Positions 1 through 5,932 of a stretch of 5,932 bases of DNA are shown piece after piece. Origin of the DNA: Thermoplasmatales archaeon ex4484_36 (GTDB lineage: Archaea > Thermoplasmatota > Penumbrarchaeia > Penumbrarchaeales > EX4484-36); contig NJDV01000088.1 in NCBI GenBank assembly GCA_002254765.1, positions 1 to 5,932 of the forward strand. Reading direction: 5' to 3'. The notes beneath the pieces were generated by a model that worked only from the letters and a program-made list of their open reading frames with translations, searched no databases and was not told where the DNA came from. How positions within the stretch are numbered: the stretch's first letter is position 1; every line of letters starts with the position of its first letter. The translations under genes and the position numbers were made by a program.

Positions 1-412
1 CCACGAGCTTAAGCCCTCTGCTATTGTTGTAGAAGTCCCACGCCTGGATGAGTAGGGTTATGTTATCCCCCTCCCCCGGTCCACCTGCCTCCTCCCTTGT
101 GTCCCAGATGTAGGGAAGCTCCCCGGGGGTCAGGTTCCCTATCTCGTGCCAGCTCTCGTTTTCGTCGGGCAGGCCGTCTCTGTCTCCATCCCTGGTATAC
201 TTCAGGTTTATGAGGGCCGTATCGGCCGAGAGGGAAAGGTTGATGGGGGTCAGTGAACCTATCGTATAGCCCTCCCGGGGGTAGATAGGCTCAATGATGG
301 GGCCCGTTAAGTCCCGGGGCACTCCGGAGACAATCCTTGAGAAGCCCGACCACCCACGGAAGGTGTCGAAAAGGGCAAGGGCGTAGTAGTACGTTCTGCC
401 GTTCTCAAGCCC
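1..412 (-). repeat. Paralogous FN3-end plus Ca-loop Ig module, copy 1 (paired with about 5620-5893)
   Basis: From ENGRTYYYALALFDTF to DGLPDENE and ESWHEIGN this segment aligns almost without gaps to TDGVEYLFYVTAVDTF through NGLPDDGE and EVWREGGN in the right-hand protein. About one third of some 90 positions are identical by eye, including DTF, SG, PRD, GP, RD-x-D and GLPD. The similarity is at protein level, not DNA level, so the duplication is old. Confidence 0.7.
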
Positions 413-819
413 GGTGTCCTTGTAGTACCTGGCATGCTTTGATATATTGGCCACGGGGCTGTATGGTCCATAGAGCTCCTCAGAGCGATAGAGTACAAAA
501 TACTCTATGTACTCGCTGTCAGCATCCCAGGTCAAGTTCAGGGCTTCACCCCTGGTATCAACTTCAACCCGGAGATTATAAGGGGCCCGGGGAGCGCTCT
601 GATTGATTACTATGGGGTAGGGGGCAGTAGCGTTCACAGAAAGCAAGTATCTATTGAGAGTACCCTCTAAAATGTAGGTGCCATTCATAACAGACGTTAT
701 CTGCAGCTCATTGGAATATACCCCATCCAGAGGAAGACCATCCCCGTGGGCACCATCGTCAAAGAGTGTTACGTTGAAGATCTGCATACCTCGAAAGACC
801 CTTGCGGTGGCAGAGGTGC
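1..819 (-). CDS. C-terminal continuation of the subtilase (DDGxHGDG domain, FN3, Ca-loop Ig-like domain), 3' end outside window
   Basis: This frame is open from the break near 820 to the left edge, with codons ending at base 2. It adds about 273 residues, so about 1080 residues of the restored protein are visible. It first completes a domain begun in the other frame: PPEIVSIEHD and VKITFE join GTSATARVF, then FNVTLFDDGAHGDG and DGVYSN, a motif common in secreted prokaryotic beta-sandwich domains. A fibronectin type III domain follows at about 601-311 (LNLTWDAD, YFVLYRS, YYYALALFDTF, ending PRD). Next comes an Ig-like domain with the acidic loop RDGDRDGLPDENE (193-155), a calcium-binding-type DxDxDGxxD pattern. 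There is no start of its own with a ribosome binding site. An ATG at 787 is internal to the domain, so an independent gene is unlikely. Several N-x-S/T sequons are present. By analogy with the right-hand protein it may end in a membrane anchor beyond the window. Confidence 0.82.
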
Positions 820-3240
820 CTCGAAGGTGATCTTAACCCTATCACCTGCGGTCAGAACGGAAAAGGGGGCGTCATGCTCGATGGAAACAATCTCAGGGGG
901 ATCGAGGGCAAGAGCAGTCCCTCTTCTTACACCGGGCGGGAAGCTGTCGGTGTAAGTGGCCGTGACCACATCGCCGTCGGCAGCCATAACTTCATTGAGG
1001 GCCCTGTTGGGGGTGCGATTCACCACCACGAAGACTCCCTCAAAGTGGCCAGAACCGGAAGGGGTCTCAGTAAGGGTGAGCATAAGTCCGGTTTCATCGC
1101 TTGTGCTTGTAACTGTAACAGTGGCGCTTCCCGCCCCCGTGAGGTTGCTGTCATCAAGGTTCACGGTAGCCACCCCCCCTTCCGTTGAGATGAAACGTGG
1201 GTTTATGATAACCACACCGATGGGCGTGGAGATCGCTCCGGAAATGGCAAGAGCGAAGGGCTGGGTGCTCTGAGGGACGTTGTACCCCTTCACAGTCACA
1301 ACATAGGTTCCCGTGGCCGGCCTGTTTATTATTACCCCCTCTACATTGTTCCTCCGGTCCCGGGTATCGTTATAGGGGGAAGTGAAGTCGTTCCCGTAGT
1401 AAACTTCTCCCCCGGGCCCCCTCACCTCAAGGTCAAGGTCGTTCACTAGTTTTACAGAGGATGAGAGGGATGCGGGGTAGTCGGTCCAGGCGACGACTAT
1501 CTTAAGCGGGGCGGAACTGGAATGAACATAAATCTCTTTCACGTAGGTCTCCCCCGTGTCCAGTCCGTCCTTAACATCCCTGTAAAGAACGGTCTTGGGC
1601 GGGGCTGGGCTTATTGATTCTGTGATGTTCACCCTCCCCCATCCCTCGCTGTTGTTGGGTATGGTGGCCGATGCCCCCGATCCTGTCATCTCCCTCCCTC
1701 CTACGAGCATGAGGGCTTTGATAAGCGCCGCAGAGGGGTTCTGAACTCCAGACTCCCTCAGATATTCCCGGATGAGGGTCCCTACCCCAGCCGCAAGTGG
1801 GGTTGCCATGGAGGTCCCTTGGGTAGTGAAGTAGTAGCCGCTGCCGCCAACGAGGGAGGATTTGCAGGATGTTATATACGTCCCAGGGGCCACCACATCG
1901 GGCTTTAGCCTTCCATCCTGGGTGGGGCCCCTGGCGGAGAAGGACGCTAGGTTGTTAGCATTACTGACGCTGTAGCCGCCGCAGGCACCCACTGCCACGA
2001 TGTTCTTGGCGGTGGCAGGGGAGCCCACTGTGGAGGCCGACGGTCCCGTGTTGCCAGCAGCTACGAAGACAGTCATGTTCGTGTACCTCCAGGTGAAGAG
2101 GTCAACGTAGCGGGACTGACCGTTGTAATAGCCGTTGTCATCGCTGCCCCAGCTGTCGGAGTGTATCCTGGCCCCGTTCTGATACGCCTGATTAAGAACA
2201 TTATAGAAGTTTGTAACATAGACGTATGGAGAGCCGTAGTCGTCCCCGGCGGCCTGCATTATTATAGTGGCGTTGGGGGCCATGCCCGCATACCTACCGC
2301 TGGACCTTGCGCCGTTCCCCGCCAAAGAACCGGACACGTGGGTGCCATGGCCGTTTCTGTCATCGGGACTTGAGCCGTAGAGGTTGAAGAAGATGACCCT
2401 ATTGTCGAAGTCTAAATGAATGTCTCCATTTACCGAATGGTTGTCAACCCCCGTGTCAAGTCCCGAGTCGCAGACTGCTACGATCTCCCCCTCCCCCTTA
2501 AGGCCCATCTGGGACCTCGCCCCTGAGACGTTCATTATCACTGCGGCCACGTCGTTTCTCACCTTCAGCAGTGGTGCAGGCTCTATCCACTCCACCCCGT
2601 CTAGCACCGCTACTCCCTCTATTCTGTTTAATGGAATCACTACCCTTATTTGGATGGGATATACATCCAGCACCTCTCCCACCCCCTCAAGCCCCCGAGC
2701 CACCTCTTCCGCTCTTCCGGGGAACGTGTAGATATCGGCGAGGACCGCATCGGGGAAGGGGGGAGGAGCGCCTCCGGTGTAGAGGGAGAGGAGAATTTGG
2801 TTGTCTTCGGAGAGCTCCCGGAAGATGGAGAGATTGTACCGGAGGGAGGGAAGGTAAGGGCCCACCCACCTCACTCCCTCTACCCCTTCGAGCACCCCCA
2901 CATCCCCCGGGGAGATCTCAACTATGAAAGAGTAGTCGGGCAGGTAGTAGTGAATCTCTGCACCAACCCCTTCCAGAGCCTCTTTGTCCCTTTGAGTTGG
3001 GGGGTGATCGAACTGCACTATGTAGTAGCTTCCAGAGTAATCTCCCGCTGGAAAATACTTCTTTGGATCTCCCTGATAACCCTGAAGGTAGAGGTAAACA
3101 CCCTCCGCAATATCTTCTGGACCCTCACTCTCCGAGGTTTTATCACCGGTATTCAGAGGTGATCCAGGGGGAAGAAGGGGTAACAATATGAGAAGCGCTG
3201 ATATGACAATGATTCTCCGGCTCAATCTCATGCTGCTCAC
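769..3240 (-). CDS. Secreted KP-43-like subtilase (peptidase S8), N-terminal part of a frameshifted gene
   Basis: This is a secreted serine endopeptidase. Residues 1-30 form a signal peptide (RLSRR, then a Leu/Ile-rich core). Two similar propeptide-like modules lie at about 72-137 and 164-229. The catalytic domain (about 249-515) has Asp258 (VAVCDSGLD), His298 (NGHGTHVSG), oxyanion Asn397 (AAGNTG) and Ser477 (GTSMATP), so the active site looks intact. Residues about 545-672 (LVNDLDLEV, GNDFTSPYND, NNVEGV) match the C-terminal beta-barrel known from Bacillus KP-43-type proteases. An Ig-like domain follows at about 673-780. The GTG at 3240 fits leaderless initiation behind a TATA-like box; the ATG at 3231 is the alternative, and no Shine-Dalgarno precedes either. 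The frame ends in an unnatural tail (CRSST) at 769, because a base appears to be missing near 820; the protein really continues to the left edge. The family call is firm; physiological substrates are unknown, and general extracellular protein breakdown is inferred. Confidence 0.93.
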   Translation of the reverse strand: MSSMRLSRRIIVISALLILLPLLPPGSPLNTGDKTSESEGPEDIAEGVYLYLQGYQGDPKKYFPAGDYSGSYYIVQFDHPPTQRDKEALEGVGAEIHYYLPDYSFIVEISPGDVGVLEGVEGVRWVGPYLPSLRYNLSIFRELSEDNQILLSLYTGGAPPPFPDAVLADIYTFPGRAEEVARGLEGVGEVLDVYPIQIRVVIPLNRIEGVAVLDGVEWIEPAPLLKVRNDVAAVIMNVSGARSQMGLKGEGEIVAVCDSGLDTGVDNHSVNGDIHLDFDNRVIFFNLYGSSPDDRNGHGTHVSGSLAGNGARSSGRYAGMAPNATIIMQAAGDDYGSPYVYVTNFYNVLNQAYQNGARIHSDSWGSDDNGYYNGQSRYVDLFTWRYTNMTVFVAAGNTGPSASTVGSPATAKNIVAVGACGGYSVSNANNLASFSARGPTQDGRLKPDVVAPGTYITSCKSSLVGGSGYYFTTQGTSMATPLAAGVGTLIREYLRESGVQNPSAALIKALMLVGGREMTGSGASATIPNNSEGWGRVNITESISPAPPKTVLYRDVKDGLDTGETYVKEIYVHSSSAPLKIVVAWTDYPASLSSSVKLVNDLDLEVRGPGGEVYYGNDFTSPYNDTRDRRNNVEGVIINRPATGTYVVTVKGYNVPQSTQPFALAISGAISTPIGVVIINPRFISTEGGVATVNLDDSNLTGAGSATVTVTSTSDETGLMLTLTETPSGSGHFEGVFVVVNRTPNRALNEVMAADGDVVTATYTDSFPPGVRRGTALALDPPEIVSIEHDAPFSVLTAGDRVKITFEAPLPPQGSFEVCRSST
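815..822 (-). other. Apparent -1-type frameshift (one missing G) inside the subtilase gene
   Basis: On the minus strand the sequence reads GAG GCA CCT in the subtilase frame. Adding one G gives GAG GGC ACC TCT, which joins VKITFE to GTSATARVF without a break and leads into an open frame of about 270 codons. The unshifted frame gives Pro-rich nonsense and stops 17 codons later. The join falls inside one predicted beta-sandwich domain, so both halves belong to a single fold. The homopolymer is short and no canonical slippery heptamer is seen. An assembly or sequencing indel, or a recent mutation, is more likely than programmed recoding. Confidence 0.8.
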
Positions 3241-3300
3241 GTTTTTTGTTATTGTCCATCTTATTTAGCATTATTTGTCTGGTTCCAACCTTCTGCGAAT
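3241..3300 (-). promoter_or_regulatory. Candidate archaeal promoter for the subtilase gene
   Basis: This 60-base gap is much more AT-rich than the flanking genes. On the minus strand CTAAATAA (3268-3261) is centred about 25 bases before the GTG at 3240, the usual TATA-to-start distance for a leaderless archaeal transcript. A second AAATAA lies just upstream (3276-3271). There is no GGAGG-like site before GTG 3240 or ATG 3231. No T-tract lies on the minus strand after the upstream stop codon, so no terminator is evident and readthrough from the upstream gene cannot be excluded. Confidence 0.4.
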
Positions 3301-3789
3301 CTACCACACCACTTCGTCCCCACCACCTCCCAACTCACCCTCATCCTCCTCATCCCAGAACACCACCTCTTCCTCCTCAGGTTCTACAGGGGGCCTTGAG
3401 GGGGCTTTCCGTGAGGGTTTTTTCTCCATAGGCCTCTCCTCAACGGGCCTCTCCTCCCACCCCTCCTCCTCAAGCTCCTCCTCATAGGAGGGTTCCTCCC
3501 GTGCCTCCTCCTCTTCCACCGAGGGTACCTCACCCTCAAGGGGCCTCACAGGCTCTCCCATGAACTTCTTCAGGGCCATCTCCTTCTCCTCCTTCGTGAG
3601 CTCCACACGGCTTCTACCTCCAAAGGGGCTCACACCCACCTCCTCCACCTCTATCTCCCCGCTCCTCCTGCGCCAGACGTATATGAGAAGGGCCAGGAAT
3701 ATAGCCAGGAGGGGAAGAAGCAACAGGAGAAGAAGGAGCCTGAAGGGCGACTTCTCAGGGGGCACCCCTCCACCGCCCCCACCACCCAA
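3301..3789 (-). CDS. Gly linker, transmembrane anchor and Glu-rich cytoplasmic tail; probable 3' end of the upstream surface-protein gene
   Basis: Counted from the TTG at 3789 the frame gives 162 residues. It begins with seven glycines and VPPEKSPF, then one Leu-rich transmembrane helix (about 18-39, ending IYVW) and a stop-transfer RRR (40-42). A tail of about 120 residues follows. The tail has a basic/acidic segment (GGRSRVELTKEEKEMALKKF, 58-76), a very Glu-rich stretch (about 84-112), imperfect five-residue repeats (WEERP, VEERP, MEKKP) and a GGGGDEVVW end. The positive charge after the helix puts the tail in the cytoplasm. A start at TTG has no visible ribosome binding site, and it overlaps the upstream ORF by 35 bases in the +1 frame. 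That ORF is a long ectodomain lacking exactly such an anchor, so I read this as the detached 3' end of one gene. A separate small membrane protein is the less likely alternative. The tail matches no family I recognise. Confidence 0.75.
   Translation of the reverse strand: MGGGGGGGVPPEKSPFRLLLLLLLLPLLAIFLALLIYVWRRRSGEIEVEEVGVSPFGGRSRVELTKEEKEMALKKFMGEPVRPLEGEVPSVEEEEAREEPSYEEELEEEGWEERPVEERPMEKKPSRKAPSRPPVEPEEEEVVFWDEEDEGELGGGGDEVVW
3431..3456 (-). repeat. 15-base-period direct repeat encoding xEERP pentapeptides
   Basis: GGCCTCTCCTC occurs on the plus strand at 3431-3441 and again at 3446-3456. On the coding strand it gives the consecutive pentapeptides WEERP and VEERP of the cytoplasmic tail, followed by the diverged copy MEKKP. 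It lies within a wider purine-rich coding tract (about 3310-3560) built largely of GAG/GAA codons. Confidence 0.6.
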
Positions 3790-5932
3790 GACCTGTGCCG
3801 TAGGTGTCCGTAACGTTGAGACCCACGTGGATGGTGTAATGGGTATAGGCGTAGAGGGGCGAGAGGGGGATCAGCAGGAGGGTCAGGTTCTCCTCCTGCC
3901 ACTGCCTCTCCACCCTCACCGGGGCACCCCCAGGGGAGAGGAGCATAACCCCAGCGAGGCTGGACTGATTCATAGGGCGGTTGAAAACCACCCTTATTAC
4001 GGGAGTGACGCTGATGTTTATGGCATCGGAGGGGGGATAGACCTCCACAACCCTCGGCCTGGGCCTGATGGTGAAGTTCAGAGTGAATCGACGGAGCATT
4101 TCCATTCCGGTTAAGTCCTCCATCCCTTCCCTCAGCTCTACCGTCACCTCAGCGCCGTAAGGAAAGGGGCTGTCCGGGTGGATGATCAAGGTCGTTCCGT
4201 TGAGCTCCCAGGTGTACTCAAGCTCCGAGCCGTCGCCGTAGAGTTTGATCCTCCCCTCCAGGCTCCCCGGGAATATCTCCTCAGAGAATACAACCATCAC
4301 AGAGGTCTCCGGGTCCACCTCGCTGGCGCCTTCCCGGGGATAGGTGAGCACCACCTCGGGGGGAACACCGTCCCCCAGGCACCTTATAAGTGCCTGCACC
4401 TCAGCGCTGTTTCCCCACCTGTCCTTGACCTTTAGCTTTACGGTATAGAGGCCCGCCCTGGGGAAGGTAAGATTCCAGCTCATCCCTGTGTGGTTCTCAC
4501 CCGTCTCCACTGTCCACCAGAAGAACTCCGCCCCTTCGGGGAAGGCGGGGTCGTTGTCGGTGGCGTTTGCAAGAAGTGTGAAGGGCTTTAGGGCCTCCAC
4601 CTCCCCGGGGGAGAGGATCTCCACCTCCGGCGGGGTTATGTCCAGGACCAGGACATAGAAGTTTACCCAGGCGGTGTTGCCCTCCGCATCAGTTACCGTC
4701 AGGTTCCCCGAGTAATTCCCGGGGAGAGTGATAGCCGTAAGAACTGTTGGACCGTAGAAGGTGTAATTAGCGTAGGGACTCTGGAGCCTCCAAGTGAAAT
4801 TCCCGAATATGAAGATTCCCTGCACGTTGTCACTGGTACCTTCGGCAGATAATGTGAATATGGTTCTCTCTTTGACTATAATATTCCCCTGGCATCTAGG
4901 GGTGGGAGGTATGTTGTCCCGCACCCTGACCATAACTGTGGTGCTGTTTGAGTTCCCCGCCCTATCAGTGAGGGTGAAGGTTATGTTGTACCACCCGGGG
5001 GAAGGGAAACGGTGCTCGAAGTAGAGCCCTTCTACTGTCAGATCCTCCTCATGGCAGTACCATACAGCGCTCACTATCCCGCTCCCCGTATCGTTCTCCC
5101 CTCCTACATCGTAGCTCTCCCCCCCGTTAAAATATACAGTATCGGTGAGGTTCACCGGAGAGTACCAGAAGAGTCTAATTACAGGAGGAGAGGTGTCTCT
5201 CAGGATGGTGTAGCTCTCTGAGAGGGTGGGGCCGTTGCCCAGCCAGTCGTAGCCCTCAAGGTGGAGGGTATTGAAGCCCTCGTGGAGAGGAAGAACAAAG
5301 GTGGCTGAGGAGGAGTCCTCCAGAGTGAGGTTGATCACGATTTCGCCTGTGGGATAATCCCTCACTACAAGAATCCAGCCGCCCTCCTCTCCATGTGCCG
5401 TGAGAAGCAGGACTGTCTCATTAGTGTAGTCCGGTGGGGAGTCAAGCCACACCCTGCTTGGGGGAGTGTTGTCCACGTAGAGGTGCACGGCGGTGGAGTT
5501 TGGACCGGTGTTGTTGGCTTCATCCACGCCGTTTGCCATAAGGAGTATCCACTCCTCCCCACCCACTCCAAGACCCATATCCACGGTCTGAAGGTAGACG
5601 GGGCCTGGATAGGAGAAGTTCCCGCCTTCCCTCCACACTTCTCCATCATCTGGAAGACCGTTCCCATCAAGATCCCTATAGTAGAAGAGACGTATCACCA
5701 CACAGTCCTCGTCGGCCTGGACGCTCACCGTGACATTACCCCTGATCGTCTCGCTGTCCACAGGGGAGAGTATCTCAACCTGCGGACCGACGATGTCCCT
5801 TGGAGTGGCGTTCACCACCTCTGAGGGGCCTGATTCGTTGCCGAATGTGTCAACGGCGGTAACGTAGAATAAGTACTCCACCCCATCGGTCAACGGGAAG
5901 ACAGAATAGTTATAGACAACCCCCGAGGTGTT
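3755..5932 (-). CDS. Multi-Ig cell-surface ectodomain (FN3, Ca-loop Ig, PKD-like, two Big_5), 5' end outside window
   Basis: The frame is open to the right edge, so the TTG near 5893 is internal and the true start is missing. Counting visible residues from base 5932 (725 in all): 1-46 is the end of an FN3 domain (YLFYVTAVDTFGNESG). Residues 47-155 form an Ig-like domain with the acidic loop RDLDGNGLPDDGE. Residues 156-245 are another beta-sandwich segment. Residues 247-340, 341-430 and 431-520 are PKD/Ig-like domains, two with the closing pattern seen in LTDRAGNS and VKDRWGNS. Residues 522-622 and 625-710 are SbsA-type Ig domains (Big_5; VFSEEIFPG and VFNRPMNQSS motifs). I count 26 N-x-S/T sequons, which suits a glycosylated archaeal surface protein. 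No catalytic domain is visible. The last residues (WWGRWRGAP) are Trp/Arg-rich and look out of frame. The membrane anchor lies directly downstream in the +1 frame. Role: adhesion, S-layer association or display of a missing N-terminal domain; not decidable here. Confidence 0.88.
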   Translation of the reverse strand, partial: NTSGVVYNYSVFPLTDGVEYLFYVTAVDTFGNESGPSEVVNATPRDIVGPQVEILSPVDSETIRGNVTVSVQADEDCVVIRLFYYRDLDGNGLPDDGEVWREGGNFSYPGPVYLQTVDMGLGVGGEEWILLMANGVDEANNTGPNSTAVHLYVDNTPPSRVWLDSPPDYTNETVLLLTAHGEEGGWILVVRDYPTGEIVINLTLEDSSSATFVLPLHEGFNTLHLEGYDWLGNGPTLSESYTILRDTSPPVIRLFWYSPVNLTDTVYFNGGESYDVGGENDTGSGIVSAVWYCHEEDLTVEGLYFEHRFPSPGWYNITFTLTDRAGNSNSTTVMVRVRDNIPPTPRCQGNIIVKERTIFTLSAEGTSDNVQGIFIFGNFTWRLQSPYANYTFYGPTVLTAITLPGNYSGNLTVTDAEGNTAWVNFYVLVLDITPPEVEILSPGEVEALKPFTLLANATDNDPAFPEGAEFFWWTVETGENHTGMSWNLTFPRAGLYTVKLKVKDRWGNSAEVQALIRCLGDGVPPEVVLTYPREGASEVDPETSVMVVFSEEIFPGSLEGRIKLYGDGSELEYTWELNGTTLIIHPDSPFPYGAEVTVELREGMEDLTGMEMLRRFTLNFTIRPRPRVVEVYPPSDAINISVTPVIRVVFNRPMNQSSLAGVMLLSPGGAPVRVERQWQEENLTLLLIPLSPLYAYTHYTIHVGLNVTDTYGTGLGWWGRWRGAP
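3764..3790 (-). other. Apparent +1 frameshift in a glycine/G-rich linker between ectodomain and membrane anchor
   Basis: The minus strand carries GGG-T-GG-T-GGGGG-C-GG-T-GG-A-GGGG. In the ectodomain frame this reads GLGWWGRWRG and stops at 3755. One base less (for example GGG to GGT-adjacent GG, or the five-G run reduced to four) gives a Gly-rich linker, then PPEKSPF and the transmembrane helix. Removal of one G anywhere in the tract restores a single continuous protein. The tract could fold as a two-tier G-quadruplex, which would favour slippage by polymerases or sequencing chemistry. Confidence 0.72.

Noticed and set aside
155..193. Dockerin or EF-hand pair
   Set aside because: Only one loop is present in each protein and the flanking helices are missing. 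It is a single calcium-type loop in a beta-sandwich.
785..787. ATG as start of a separate gene covering the left 780 bases
   Set aside because: It lies in the middle of a domain whose first half is encoded in the subtilase frame, with no ribosome binding site or promoter. A frameshift explains it better.
815..822. Programmed -1 ribosomal frameshift
   Set aside because: There is no canonical X-XXY-YYZ heptamer, no obvious downstream stem-loop, and no precedent for recoding within such a domain. A one-base indel is simpler.
2650..3162. Plus-strand ORF of 170 codons
   Set aside because: It lies antisense to the subtilase propeptide region, whose minus-strand product is well supported. It shows no coherent fold or motif.
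3651..3902. Third-frame minus-strand ORF over the transmembrane region
   Set aside because: Its Cys/Ser/Phe-rich product is what a shifted reading of the Leu-rich helix gives. The anchor frame, with RRR and an acidic tail, is far more protein-like.
3560..4114. Plus-strand ORF of 184 codons
   Set aside because: It lies antisense to the ectodomain/anchor coding sequence, is low in complexity, has no recognisable domain, and has no promoter or ribosome binding site.
5393..5824. Plus-strand ORF of 143 codons
   Set aside because: It is a shadow of the Ig-like domains on the minus strand and has no motif of its own.
5891..5893. TTG as start of the multi-Ig protein
   Set aside because: The frame stays open and domain-like to the window edge (an FN3 strand precedes it), so this codon is an internal Leu.

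Overview
The window is almost wholly coding on the minus strand. It carries two large, secreted, multidomain surface proteins, read from right to left. The setting looks archaeal and probably thermophilic: AGG/AGA arginine and ATA isoleucine codons are frequent, the ectodomains are packed with N-x-S/T sequons, there is no Shine-Dalgarno sequence before the one visible start, and a TATA-like box sits about 25 bases upstream of it. A euryarchaeote such as a member of the Thermoplasmata is my best guess. That is inference, and no marker gene is present to settle it.

Right half (5932 to 3301). This is the 3' part of a large cell-surface protein whose start lies beyond the right edge. It reads: end of a fibronectin type III domain, a Ca-loop-containing Ig-like domain, a further beta-sandwich segment, three PKD/Ig-like domains, and two SbsA-type (Big_5) Ig domains. 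It then runs into a glycine run where the frame breaks. In the +1 frame the expected remainder follows at once: a Gly linker, one Leu-rich transmembrane helix, an Arg stop-transfer cluster and a Glu-rich cytoplasmic tail. The two ORFs are best read as one type I membrane protein split by a single extra base, or by recoding.

Middle (3300 to 3241). This is a 60-base AT-rich gap holding the only visible promoter candidate.

Left half (3240 to 1). This is a KP-43-like subtilase (S8 family) with a signal peptide, two propeptide-like modules, an intact Asp/His/Asn/Ser catalytic set and a KP-43-type C-terminal beta-barrel, followed by Ig-like domains. Its frame breaks at about 820. One missing G there restores a smooth continuation through a DDGxHGDG-type domain, an FN3 domain and a Ca-loop Ig-like domain that runs off the left edge.

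The FN3 end plus Ca-loop Ig module at the left edge is clearly paralogous to the module at the right edge. The two proteins are therefore probably tandem relatives with a shared architecture, both exported and acting outside the cell: one a protease, the other a membrane-anchored adhesin-like protein or possibly another protease. I see no RNA gene, CRISPR array or mobile element, and no convincing novel multi-gene system. The most notable points are the two frame breaks and the tandem paralogy.
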